64,000 nt of DNA from Linanthus parryae (taxonomy: Eukaryota > Streptophyta > Magnoliopsida > Ericales > Polemoniaceae): the NCBI GenBank assembly GCA_023055425.1, contig JALGPY010000010.1:55217665-55281664 (forward strand). Reading direction: 5' to 3'. The notes beneath the pieces are model-generated. The model had not been told where the DNA came from. It was given only the letters and a program-made list of their open reading frames with translations, and did not search any database. Positions 22,723 through 33,899 of this stretch are shown here, piece by piece (within the stretch, counting starts at the first letter, position 1; every line of letters starts with the position of its first letter). The position numbers and the translations under genes were made by a program.

Positions 22723-24162
22723 ATGCGATATTCCAACCCTCCTCGCTACTATACCAGGAGTCGCAGAACTCAACAAGTAGCAATGAATCGAGGAGAACCA
22801 GCCCCAGAATACGACCCCATCCGATTCCAGAACATGGAACAGGCGACCCTAGCTCTGACACAAATCATGCAGAACACTCAGGCTGGAGGAGAAGATGTGA
22901 TGCGAAGGATTGCTGAACTTCGTCCCGACTACTTCTATGGAACCGATGATCCGACGATCTTGGAGGACTGGATCCGCGACTTCGGAAAGACGCTAAAATC
23001 GGTGCGCTGCCCGGAGGACAGACGGGTAGAAATAGCCGTATACTACTTCAAGAAGGAAGCTGACAAATGGTGGTCTGCCAAGGGAGAAGAACTCCTCGCT
23101 CGGCCGGGATTCGGCTGGGAACAGCTGAAGACAGCACTACGTGAAAGGTTTTACCCTGACCACGTCAAGTCTCGGAAGCTTAAGGAGTTCTTGGACCTGA
23201 AACAAAGGAATGACAGCCTCGCAGTCTACTACGATCGCTTCACAGAACTTATGAGGTTTGGAGCAGAGATCGTACCGACAGAAGCAAGGGCAGTCAAGAG
23301 ATTTGTGGAGGGTCTAAACTTCCCAATTCGGAGCACTTTAGGTGTAACCCGCTTCGAGACACTCCATGACGCTTACGGGGCAGCACAGGATGTGCAGAGG
23401 ATGCTAGATGATAACCTCGAGGAAAACAGAAAGAGGAAATCTGAAACCCAAGCAGCACCAACTTTTCAGAACCGCGGCAATTGGAACAATGGTGGAGATA
23501 AGAGGAACCGGCCCAACCCAAACAATCAGCATGTTGGAGGACAAGGTCCGGTTCGAGTTTACCATTGCAGGCGATGTGGCAACAATCACCCAGGGAGAGA
23601 CTGCAATGGGAACAAGGTTAACTGTCTTGCCTGTGGGAAGTTGGGACATCGGAAGTTCGAGTGCAGATCCAAACCACAAGGAAGTAACAGTGGAGGAAAC
23701 TTCATCAACCGCGGAGGAGGAAGTGGTGCTTTTCGCCAAGGTGGAAACTACGGGTACAACCAGGGAGGCAACAACCAGTTTGGAGGGAACCAGCGGAACT
23801 ATCAGCAGGGAGGAGGATACAACAACGTGGGCTACAACACTGGGGGGAACAACAGCAACGGAGGAGGCTTCAACCGAGGAAACAACTGGCAAGGTGGAAA
23901 CAACCGTCCTCAAGGGAACAATGTAGCAGCACCAGCAGCCGTCGCCCGTACTGCAACTGGAACCATTAATGTCATGAACCAGACACAAGCAGAACAGGCC
24001 AACGTAGTGACTGGTACATTCCTTATCCATTCTGTCCCTGCATTTGTCCTATTTGATTCAGGAGCCACATTTTCATTCATATCATCCACATTTGTTAAGA
24101 AACTAGATTTACCTGCTCCAACACCCATATCTATTGCCATACCCCTAACGGAGAGGTCGTAA
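22723..24162 (+). CDS. gag: Tekay gag and protease N-terminal part (479 aa)
   Basis: The Gag (retrotrans_gag) region spans about residues 60-230, with [27 protein letters not shown] and the [14 protein letters not shown] to RFVEGLN stretch. Two zinc knuckles follow at about residues 283-316, the clearest being [15 protein letters not shown] long Asn/Gly-rich linker leads to an aspartic protease active site, [13 protein letters not shown], near residue 443. Gag assembles the particle and the protease matures it. The frame ends at TAA (24160-24162), a few codons into the protease, because pol continues in another frame. Confidence 0.93.
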   Translation: MRYSNPPRYYTRSRRTQQVAMNRGEPAPEYDPIRFQNMEQATLALTQIMQNTQAGGEDVMRRIAELRPDYFYGTDDPTILEDWIRDFGKTLKSVRCPEDRRVEIAVYYFKKEADKWWSAKGEELLARPGFGWEQLKTALRERFYPDHVKSRKLKEFLDLKQRNDSLAVYYDRFTELMRFGAEIVPTEARAVKRFVEGLNFPIRSTLGVTRFETLHDAYGAAQDVQRMLDDNLEENRKRKSETQAAPTFQNRGNWNNGGDKRNRPNPNNQHVGGQGPVRVYHCRRCGNNHPGRDCNGNKVNCLACGKLGHRKFECRSKPQGSNSGGNFINRGGGSGAFRQGGNYGYNQGGNNQFGGNQRNYQQGGGYNNVGYNTGGNNSNGGGFNRGNNWQGGNNRPQGNNVAAPAAVARTATGTINVMNQTQAEQANVVTGTFLIHSVPAFVLFDSGATFSFISSTFVKKLDLPAPTPISIAIPLTERS

Positions 24163-24173
24163 CTTGTAAAGCC

Positions 24174-27100
24174 ATGTACCCTGAAGTCAAACTAGAAGTC
24201 CTTGGTACTGAACTACCCTCAGACCTGATCCTTTACAGCCTCGGTAACCTAGATGTCATCTTAGGTATGGATTGGCTTAGCAAGTACAAAGCAACCATAG
24301 AATGTGCCACACAAAAAGTTAGGTTCTGTGGACCCAATGGTGAGCGTCTATCCTATAGAGGTGTAACCAGTGGACCCCGAATCCAAATTGTGTCAGCCTT
24401 GACCATCCTCTCAGAAGTGAAGAAAGGGCATAAGGCATATCTCTGTACGATCCATGACCAGGAAAAAGAAGAGGAGAAGTTGGAGAACATCCCAGTGGTA
24501 AACGAGTTCCCAGACGTGTTCCCAGAAGAGCTTCCAGGAATGCCACCAAAGAGGGCAGTGGACTTTACGATCGACCTGGTACCAGGGACTGGGCCGATCT
24601 CCAAGGCTCCATACAGGATGGCACCAGCAGAGTTGAAGGAGTTGAAGGAGCAGCTCAAAGAGTTGCTAGACAAGGGCTTCATCCGGCCTAGTGTTTCGCC
24701 GTGGGGAGCACCAGTCTTGTTTGTGAAGAAGAAGGACGGAAGTCTCAGGCTTTGCATAGACTATCGGGAGCTGAACAATGTAACCATAAAGAACAAGTAT
24801 CCGCTTCCCAGGATCGACGACCTGTTTGATCAATTGCAAGGAGCCGATACGTTCTCGAAGGTTGACCTGAGGTCAGGGTACCACCAGCTCAGGATAGCAG
24901 AGAAGGATATTCCGAAGACAGCATTCCGAACCCGATACGGTCATTACGAGTACACAGTGATGCCGTTCGGCTTGACGAATGCACCATCAGCATTCATGGA
25001 GTTGATGAACCGCGTCTTACAGAAGTACCTGGATAGATTTGTTGTGGTGTTCATCGACGACATCCTGATCTACTCCAAGGGAAGGGAAGAGCACGAACAA
25101 CACTTGAGAGAGGTGCTGGGAACTCTCAGGGAAGAAAAGTTGTATGGGAAGTTGTCGAAGTGCGAGTTTTGGCTCGATCAAGTGCCTTTCCTGGGCCATA
25201 TCATATCCAAGGAAGGTGTGTCAGTGGACCCAGGGAAAGTGGCAGCAGTAAAAGATTGGCCAACACCGAAGAACGTAACCGAGATACGAAGCTTCTTGGG
25301 ACTGGCAGGATACTACCGAAGATTCGTGAAGGATTTCTCAAAGATCGCAAAACCCCTGACCAACTTGATAAAGAAGACGACGAAGTATGTGTGGGACAGC
25401 AAGTGCGAGGAGGCATTCCAAACACTCAAGGATAGGTTGACCTCAGCACCAGTGTTGACCTTACCCACAGAAGGGGGAGAGTTTGAAGTTTACAGTGACG
25501 CGTCGAAGCATGGACTGGGATGTGTTCTGATGCAAAATGGGAAGGTGATTGCTTATGCTTCCAGGCAGCTAAAACCATACGAAGAGAACTACCCCACTCA
25601 TGACTTAGAGTTGGCTGCTATAGTGTTTGCTCTAAAGATATGGAGGCATTATCTGTACGGTACGACTTGTAAGATCTTCACTGATCACAAGAGTCTGAAG
25701 TACATATTCACGCAGAAGGAACTGAACATGCGGCAAAGGAGATGGTTAGAGTTGGTGAAGGATTATGATCTCCAGATCTTGTACCATGAAGGGAAGGCCA
25801 ATGTGGTGGCAGATGCATTGAGTCGGAAGACGGAGCACACGGTGAATACTATGTGGGTTTTGCCACGCAAGCTCTGCGAGGACTTTCAAAAGTTGGAGAT
25901 TGAAGTGTGTACGAAGGGAACCGCCAGTAATATGTTGTGCAATTTGACGATTGTGCCAAGCATCTTTGAGGAGATTAAGGAGGGCCAGAAGGAAGACGCT
26001 TTTCTGCAGCAGATTAAGGACAAGATCAGTAAGGGTGAAGCTCGTGATTTCAAGATCGACGAAGACGGTAGCGTAAAGTTCAAGGGAAGATGGTGCATAC
26101 CATTGAAATGTGCAGAAGTGAAGGAGAAGATTATGAAAGAAGCTCATTACACGCCGTACTCAGTACACCCAGGTGGAGACAAGCTGTATAAAGACCTGAA
26201 GAAGAACTTCTGGTGGAAGGGCATGAAGAAGGAAGTAGCAGACTATGTGTCCCGGTGCCTTACATGCCAAAAGGTCAAATTTGAGCACAAGAGACCAGGA
26301 GGGATGTTACAGCCGTTAGATGTGCCAGTATGGAAATGGGACTCCATCTCCATGGACTTCGTCACAGCATTGCCAACATCGACTAATGGCCTAAACCAGA
26401 TATGGGTCGTGGTTGATCGGCTGACGAAGACGGCCAGATTCATTCCTATGAAAGATACGTGGGATATGGAAAAGAGAGCAAATGCATACATCAAGGATGT
26501 GGTGAGATTACATGGAGTACCTAGCTCAATTGTTTCTGACAGGGATCCGAACTTCCTATCACACTTTTGGAGGGAACTACAGAAGGCTATGGGCACCGAG
26601 CTCAAGTTTAGCACCGCTTTTCACCCCGCTACAGACGGACAGACGGAGAGGACGATTCAGACGCTGGAGGACATGTTGAGGGCCTGTATCCTGGATTTTG
26701 GAGGGTCATGGGTTGATAAGCTACCACTGATAGAGTTCTCCTACAACAACAGCTATCATGCCAGCATAGGAATGGCACCCTACGAGGCGTTGTATGGGAG
26801 GAAATGCAGGACACCGCTTTGTTGGAGCGACATCAGTGAGACTATCATTCTAGGGCCGCAATTGATTGAAGAGTCAACGAACCAGATTCGTATGATTCAG
26901 AAAAGAATGAAGGCAGCCCAAGATCGACAGAAGTCTTATGCTGATTCAAAGAGGAGACCGTTGGAGTTCAAAGTTGGTGACAAAGTATTTCTGAAAGTTT
27001 CTCCAACCAAAGGCGTCATGAGGTTCAACCAGAAGGGAAAGCTCAGTCCCAAGTTCATTGGACCATACGAGGTGATGGATCGTATAGGAGAAGTTGCTTA

Positions 27101-27401
27101 TCGCCTAAATCTTCCAAACAACCTAGGCCGAGTTCATAATGTCTTTCATGTCTCGCAACTCAAACCTTACATTCACGACCCGAGCCATGTCCTTGACCCT
27201 GAACCAGTCGACCTAGATCCGTCTCTTTCCTACGAAGAGCAACCCATCAAAATCCTCGATAGGAAAACCAGGAACACCCGTACCAAGTCAACTACGCTGG
27301 TCAAGGTTCTCTGGTCCAACCAATTACAAGAAGGAGCTACATGGGAGGCGGAAGCTGACATGATGAAACGATACCCTCACCTGTTTGATCAGGTAAAATA
27401 A
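24174..27401 (+). CDS. pol: Tekay pol: protease end, RT, RNase H, integrase, chromodomain-like tail
   Basis: 1075 codons without a stop. Approximate positions: the protease end VILGMDWL (28-35), RT with [10 protein letters not shown] (about 293-302), and RNase H starting [11 protein letters not shown] (about 437). The integrase zinc finger [11 protein letters not shown] to CLTCQ is at about 656-696. The catalytic D, D and E lie in SMDFV (726), VSDRDPNF (788) and TDGQTERT (about 821). A chromodomain-like C-terminus (about 1020-1065) contains VKVLWSNQ and ATWEAE. Chromodomain tails guide integration to heterochromatin in this clade. True coding starts upstream of the first [12 protein letters not shown] (from about 24141) is in the pol frame. 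One frameshift near 24137 separates it from gag. Confidence 0.95.
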   Translation: MYPEVKLEVLGTELPSDLILYSLGNLDVILGMDWLSKYKATIECATQKVRFCGPNGERLSYRGVTSGPRIQIVSALTILSEVKKGHKAYLCTIHDQEKEEEKLENIPVVNEFPDVFPEELPGMPPKRAVDFTIDLVPGTGPISKAPYRMAPAELKELKEQLKELLDKGFIRPSVSPWGAPVLFVKKKDGSLRLCIDYRELNNVTIKNKYPLPRIDDLFDQLQGADTFSKVDLRSGYHQLRIAEKDIPKTAFRTRYGHYEYTVMPFGLTNAPSAFMELMNRVLQKYLDRFVVVFIDDILIYSKGREEHEQHLREVLGTLREEKLYGKLSKCEFWLDQVPFLGHIISKEGVSVDPGKVAAVKDWPTPKNVTEIRSFLGLAGYYRRFVKDFSKIAKPLTNLIKKTTKYVWDSKCEEAFQTLKDRLTSAPVLTLPTEGGEFEVYSDASKHGLGCVLMQNGKVIAYASRQLKPYEENYPTHDLELAAIVFALKIWRHYLYGTTCKIFTDHKSLKYIFTQKELNMRQRRWLELVKDYDLQILYHEGKANVVADALSRKTEHTVNTMWVLPRKLCEDFQKLEIEVCTKGTASNMLCNLTIVPSIFEEIKEGQKEDAFLQQIKDKISKGEARDFKIDEDGSVKFKGRWCIPLKCAEVKEKIMKEAHYTPYSVHPGGDKLYKDLKKNFWWKGMKKEVADYVSRCLTCQKVKFEHKRPGGMLQPLDVPVWKWDSISMDFVTALPTSTNGLNQIWVVVDRLTKTARFIPMKDTWDMEKRANAYIKDVVRLHGVPSSIVSDRDPNFLSHFWRELQKAMGTELKFSTAFHPATDGQTERTIQTLEDMLRACILDFGGSWVDKLPLIEFSYNNSYHASIGMAPYEALYGRKCRTPLCWSDISETIILGPQLIEESTNQIRMIQKRMKAAQDRQKSYADSKRRPLEFKVGDKVFLKVSPTKGVMRFNQKGKLSPKFIGPYEVMDRIGEVAYRLNLPNNLGRVHNVFHVSQLKPYIHDPSHVLDPEPVDLDPSLSYEEQPIKILDRKTRNTRTKSTTLVKVLWSNQLQEGATWEAEADMMKRYPHLFDQVK

Positions 27402-27607
27402 ATTGCGAGAGTATAACCCTACGATTAGCAATTGTTGGCGTACACGTACTAGGCATCGTTATATCATATAGCATGACCAGTTATAACCTCACATGTGCAT
27501 ATTATAGTATTACTTGGGCATTCATGACATGTCTAGCGCACTAGATTCGGATAAGAGTCGCTCAATTAACATACCGTAGTGATAGCTTCGGGGACGAAGC
27601 TCTTTTC

Positions 27608-27621
27608 TAAGGGTGGTAAGA
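27608..27621 (+). other. Tekay polypurine tract
   Basis: AAGGGTGGTAAGA directly precedes the 3' LTR and would prime plus-strand synthesis. The 200 bases between pol and this site carry no gene. Confidence 0.7.
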
Positions 27622-29488
27622 TGAAATACCCGAATTTACCTAATGGGGGCGATTGTGCAATTTCTTTAAAACGTTTACTATAAATACGGGGGCTAAACCA
27701 TGCATTTTTGAAACTAAGGGGGGAGTAGTTGTCTTTTACATAAACAAATATAAATAATAGTGTATTTATACTGTATAATAATACCGTATTCTTATACCGT
27801 ATAATACGAGGCTTATATACGTATACATACTATAATAAAATAATAGTAAAATAATATTAATAAAATAATAATAAATAAATAATATTAACAATAATAATAC
27901 AAAAAATTCCAATACCTATTAATAATTCTACTACAACACAATCTCTCTCCTTCCCCTACATCACCATTCACTTTCCACCTTTTTCTCCTCTCACACAAAC
28001 AACTCTCCATCTATTCCTCCCTTCTCTCTCGGCTAACACACACAAAACACCCTTTTTTTTCTTCATCACAAACCCTTCCCCCCTCTATCTCTTCTCTCTC
28101 CCCGTCACCACCTTCTTTTCTCTCTCTCTTTCTTGTGTTTCTCTTCCCCCTCTCGGCTGAAACACACCCACACCCCACACACTCACAAAACTCTCATTTG
28201 TCTCTCTCATCCCTCACCCGAAACACACACACAAATTTCATCCCCTCCCCCATTTTTCTCTCTCACATAACTCACCCAACAAAAAAAAAAAACACACCCT
28301 CACAACACCAAAATGCATCCCCCTTCTCTCTCTCATTTTTCTTCCCCTCACGGCAACACAACAAAGCCCTCACCCTCACTCACAACACCCCCCTCAAATG
28401 CTATTTCCCCTATATATATACCCTACCCCCTCTTCATCAAAAACACACAACAACAACAACTCAACACCATCACCCTCCTCCTCTTCTTGTTGCCCTCGGC
28501 AAACACCCAAAAACCACCAACATCACCATCATCTTCTTCTTCCCTCCCTCACAAACAACACCACCACTGCCACCACTCTTCTCTTCCCTTCACCATCATA
28601 ATAGCCACCACCATCGCCTCTCTCCCCGACCTCTCTCTCTCGGGTTGTCTCTGCCCAGCCAGCAACCCACCGGAAAACCCGCCGGAAACTCAACCCGACA
28701 ACACATCACCGCCACCACTTCCCTCTCTCTCAACCACCGAGAGAAACTGCTGCACACCCATCCCTCTCTCTCACCCCTCTGTTCTCTCTCTCTCTCGGGT
28801 CGTCTCTGCCCAGCCAAGACCGCCGGAAAACCCGTCGGAAAACCCAACAGAAAACAACCCGCCATCACCACCGAACCCACCTTCTCCAAACCCCCCTCAA
28901 AAGCCCTCAACACTCTCTGTTTACCCACCTCTGTTCGAAAACAGAACAGTAGCAGCAGCAACGCCCAGGCCCGAGCCACGTCCGACGCCACCGCCGCCAT
29001 GATCGCCGGCGTGAAGCTCGGCCCAACCACCACCGACACACCCATCGCCTGAAACCCGTCGCCCTCACGTCCAGGAGGTCCGACGAGACTTGAGAAGGCC
29101 CCAAACGAGCCCAGGAACGCCGGACCCATCACCGGCGAACTCCACCTCCGAACCCGACGGTCGGAGGCTCGACCCGCTTCGCCCGTTGACCGTTTTTCGT
29201 GATTCTTCGCGTAGGTAAGATCTAAATCGCCTCCTAGTTCCATTACAATGATCAAAATTGAGTCTTGTTAGGAAAAATTCGATTTGGGTGAAGTGGGTTG
29301 ATGAAGATACGTGAAGAACAAATCGGGGGGTGAAAGTGTCTTTTTCTAAAATTATTGGGGAGGCTCTGACCTTTTTGTGTAAACTGAAATGTTAGGATAG
29401 GGGGTGAAAAGTGTCTTTTTCATAACTTAGTTATACTTTTAAATACCCTAAATTAACTAAAGTAAATAAATCTGATAAATTAGTTTCC

Positions 29489-29523
<35 letters not shown>

Positions 29524-29813
29524 GTAATAATGATAATAATAAACTCATTTAACAACTCATTTTATCAATACTTGAAATAAAATTTTAGATATCTTTCTCA
29601 AATAAAGTAACTTAACCCATGTGTATGTATATATATATATATATCTCTTTTAAAAATAGTAGGCATAATACAAAAGGATACCGATTTGTATATAATAATA
29701 AGAAAGCCGAAGAAGGTATTAGTTTATCTACCTAAAACGTGTATATATCTATAGATATACATAAAAGTAAATACATGCAAACTAATCGAATGGTGTTGTG
29801 CATAGTTGAAGTA

Positions 29814-29878
<65 letters not shown>

Positions 29879-31214
29879 TAATAATAGACAAGCTTCTATA
29901 AATACAAGGGGTTGGGAGATTAATCAAGGACACGCATTGCATATAAGTCACGACTAGAGTCGTTATGTAATTAAGCTATGTGTTGACAAGGACTTATTGC
30001 GTATTTGTAGACACTCAATTCGTAGACGACGAATTTGTCGAGAACGAGTACGAGTACTAGGACTTCTCTTGTCGTGCTGCTTGCTACCGGTAAGTTCATA
30101 TGTGCAATACTTTAACTATCAAATGTGATTTTGTGTGCGTATAAAATGATCTCGTTATAACTCCCGATACTTGGAATTAAATCGAATGTTTGTGAAATGA
30201 GTTTTGAGAATCCTCTTTTGAATATTCGGTTGGAAAATATGAATCTTGAACCAATGATATTTTTATGTGATGACAAGTTGGAATCAAATGATACTCTGGA
30301 GAAATGATGATTTGGAACCGGTTGTGATTATTATGAAACGACAGTGAATGATGCACTATAACATAATTGGGGCGATGTACAGAGGATGTGTGTGGAGGCT
30401 AAGGCCGGAGGCGCATGTGAGTCGATCCTCCTAGGGTGCTAATCCACGAGATTACATACCCTACCCCGTGGTTAGCCTTCGTGCACCCGGGTTTTATTTA
30501 TATGTGAAAACTATAGAGTACTACTTATACCAGTATGGGTCATTACGGTATAGGGGTGTCGACACTTAAGGTCTCATAGTTATGATTACGAGCGGGGATT
30601 GACGTAGGGGCTCCCACAACGCTCGGGTGAATTGGGAATCACGTTATCCCGAGAGGCACCCTATTGTGATATATATTGCATCTTGACCCCTCTGTGGACA
30701 TTCGTTACCCGCTGGGCTCTAATACGCCTCAGCCAAATTAATGACGAGAACGGAAAAAAAAAAAAAAAATTGAATTATGATAACAACTACTGTGGATTTC
30801 TGCTACATATCACGTGTCTATAAATGCTTTGTGCCAAAAACTCGTTTTACTTATTGCAGTATGAATTTACTCAGTTTTTACTGATTAAAAATTTTCCTGC
30901 GGTCGGCTTGTGCTATTTCAAAACCCGCAGGTTACGAGTAAGGTGGGAGACGCTCACGACGCCGCTGGCTAGGATATTAAGCTACTCAGTAATACACCTA
31001 GCATTTTTCATTTTGTAAATTAATGTAATTATTTCTTTCAGACAATGTCACTGGTTTTATGAATGTATAATAAGTTATATTTGGATTATCGATGGTTGTA
31101 CTAACTGTGAACCGACGATCCTTATCCGTTCCCAATGAGGCTCATCACCTCGGGCGGAGACATCTCTACCAAACATGCGGTTCGGCCGGCCGTGTGGTTT
31201 GGTGGGGTGTTGCA
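27622..31214 (+). repeat. Tekay 3' LTR (3593 bp)
   Basis: Near-identical copy of the 5' LTR, TGAAATACCC to GGTGTTGCA. Open frames such as that at 28135-29052 arise from low-complexity sequence and occur in both LTRs. The longest (TAA)n array here is at about 29812-29876. Confidence 0.95.
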
Positions 31215-33170
31215 CTGTGGCTCCACCTTTCCACGTGCTCGAACATCACTGGAGAGACCACCATCATCCAAGTTAAGTGCAAACGGGATTCACCCCCTCT
31301 TCACTTTTTCAAAAGTTTTCTTCATTGATGAGTCAATAATAGATCACCAATTTTTATATGCTTCTCGATCACTCCGAGTGGACAACAATGAGAAAAGGAT
31401 TATCAAAGCCACATGAGATCGGATTATCGGAATTGTCTAATCGCGCTATCTGAACACTTACAAAATATGGGTAAATTGAGATTGTGAATATGGGGAAATT
31501 GAGATTGTGCGATCTTAAATTGCATTATGTTTCCACAAAATCCCACTGGGATCGCACGACCAGACCACCCAGATTGTATGATCTGGTAGTGCGTCAGCTA
31601 CGATATGCTTTAAAAGGAGTAATGTGGTCATTCTGCCACATATAAATAAATGTGAGAAACAATTCACCCAGTCCCTCATTTGGGTCAAAAACTCCTCTCT
31701 TCAAACCCTCTCATATCTTCAAGAACACTCAAGAACACATATTGCAACAGTGAGCCGAATCAGAAATTGAAAGGTAGGGTTTTACTCCCCGGGTCTTCGC
31801 CATCAATAATTTGTTTATTTTTTTTGCTCTAATCGTCAAGAACAAGTGTGTGTGTGTGTGTTGGGGGGCGGGGGGAGGTCAAAATATGTTCCAGTGGTAG
31901 TATCCTGCTCTATTTGGAGAGGAATTGGAAATTGTGGTGGCAGGGAGAAGTGATGGGGACTACGAGGGCGTCGACAATCCTCAAGAAAAATTTAGTTCAA
32001 TTCCACAAATTTGGGGTGACCAATTTATTCCTTCTTGCCAGAATTTTTCGGAACCAGTTCCCTTAAGAAGAGAACTCCAGGTACCCATCCATACATAATC
32101 TGTCTCTTTACATATCGTTTAGGCACTAATCCGAAATGATTTAAGGGTTTGGTTGTGTAACATCTCAGAGAGTCCCTGTTGATATTCATGCCTAGGGGTT
32201 GCTAGGAATTTGGTGCTTATTTGCATAATTTCAGTATACACAACTTGTCACGTGCACATAGCGTATTTGAACTCTAAATTTTAATTGCTACCTTCTTATA
32301 CACGATGAACCGACTAGACAAAGTAAAGTGCAAGTATCTGATTCTAGCTCGAAAAAGCTAAAAATTTGTGACAGTGACCCTGGATATGTTCCATCGGAGG
32401 ACGAGAATGTCGATGAGATGGAGATTGTAGGAGAGCAGGAGGAATATGAGCCTGATCATGAGTGCCCCCGGTCTCTATATCTCGCGTTGCTCTGTTATGT
32501 GATGTTGTAATACCCGTGGCTAGAGGGAATAAGGGAAATACATTAAAGCATTTAAATAAACCAAGTGAAGTATGCGCTACTAACTTTTGTAGTTTGCGAT
32601 TCTTTTTTCATGATGCCCATTGGGACTTTCTCAAGGATAAAGTTTGTAGGTGTAAACCAATTCTGGAAAACACTTGTCCCTGAGTTGGGTGCATGAGGAG
32701 TTGAGTGCGATAGCAAAGCGAGAGAAATTTGAGGGAATGGCCAAATTGATATATGGTAATTCGTGCTCGGCCCTTTCCTGAGAGATGACCATTAATGCCC
32801 GAGTGAGTGCGAGCGTAAAGAGGGTGAGGTTAGGGATGAAATGGCGGGTTTTGCTAGGAAACAGTTTGTAGTCTTCACTCCGGAGACTATTCTCAAGGCC
32901 TTGAAGTGGATGCCCTTAACCGAGCCTTGTAAGTTCCATGAGACTTTAGCGAGAGAAAAGATTGAGGATGAATTCGATGACTTTTGTTTCAAAGGTGTAC
33001 CATCGGCTAAGCGGATCAGAGTTAAGTACATAATTAACTTAAACTACTACGGACAAGGTAGTACCTTACAACCTTAATAACTTAAATGTAGTTACGAAGT
33101 TGCATGATGATTATCATAATTTTTTTTTACGCATGTTTAAAATAATACGATATGCCCTTTATCAACTGTA
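31215..33170 (+). other. Unrecognised region, possibly a degraded retroelement or gene
   Basis: No family was recognised. A CATATAAATAAA box (31638-31649) is followed by a CT-rich leader-like stretch, so a promoter or LTR end is possible. Later come an acidic segment with DPGYVPSEDENVDEMEIVGE (32328-32510) and a piece with FVVFTPETILKALKWMPL (32841-33077), in different frames and separated by stops. The first 200 bases should belong to the copia LTR that the Tekay element interrupted. A (GT)n run and G-rich tract lie at 31846-31877. The region may be a worn plant-transposon gag-like gene, but I cannot show it. Confidence 0.3.
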
Positions 33171-33842
33171 TAAGAGCATCTCCAATAGATATCTTAATTT
33201 TAATTCTAAATTTAGCATGTGAATAGTGAATTTGGGCATATATAGCATTTCATGCTCCAACATATATAGGACATGAAATGCTATTTCAAATTGTGACGAA
33301 CAACTACCATATTAACAAATCTATTGTACAATGGAACCATATTGTAGTACATAAATATTGAGGCTTCAATTTTTGCTTCATTTCTTACAACAACCTTCAA
33401 TATCTCATATATGTCACAGGAGTGGTTTTGATGACTCTACATCAGATGACAAAGGAAAAATAAACCTTCAATCTCTAATATGGTGGTTGAATATTGTTGA
33501 AATGGTAAATATGAAATAATATTCAAGAAATCAATGATAGAATCTTGGTTCTATAGTTAGCATTGTTCTAAATTTGGTCTTAAATTTGAGACAAAGTATA
33601 GCATAATGCTATTTTTTTGCATTAGCACCACTTTTGAAATCCCCAATAGAGCATACAAATCCTATAGTTTTAGCATTGGCACCATTTTTATAACCCCATT
33701 ACTCCATACTTTAGCCCTCACTCATTAGCACGTCTATCACCCCACGTCATCCCAATGTCGAGTATTTAAGATCTAGTATTTAACTATTTGGCATCGATTT
33801 GTTATATCATTTAACTTCCCATAGCCATTTTCGATAAAGTTT
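33171..33842. mobile_element. Possible MITE, left part, starting AGAGCATCTCCAATAG
   Basis: AT-rich, non-coding DNA begins with TAAGAGCATCTCCAATAG (33171-33188). The same 18 bases, with one change, occur inverted at 52202-52219. The pieces between (33171-33842, 39923-40403 and 52168-52219) would form one element of about 1.2 kb after removing the L1 and Tat insertions, with TA at both borders. GAGCATCTCCAA termini are common in plant MITEs. Superfamily is unresolved. Confidence 0.4.
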
Positions 33843-33899
33843 TTTTACGTTTCTTTTTTTTATTGTCTGGAAAAGAAAGAAAAACTAAAAATTACAATT

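Larger units (their letters stand above)
18763..31214 (+). mobile_element. Complete Ty3/gypsy chromovirus (Tekay/Del-like), about 12.45 kb
   Basis: Both LTRs, PBS, gag, pol and PPT are present. A perfect 5-bp target duplication CTGTG flanks it (18758-18762 and 31215-31219). LTRs of about 3.6 kb and a chromodomain-like end on the integrase fit the Tekay (Del) lineage. The two LTRs differ almost only in microsatellite and homopolymer lengths; outside these I saw one clear substitution (A at 21621, G at 30481). The insertion is therefore very recent. Confidence 0.95.

Noticed and set aside
28135..29052. 305-aa and 229-aa open frames in the Tekay LTRs (also at 19276-20141)
   Set aside because: They are Pro/Ser/Thr/His-rich low-complexity frames present in both LTRs and on both strands, made by CT- and CA-rich DNA. 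No domain.
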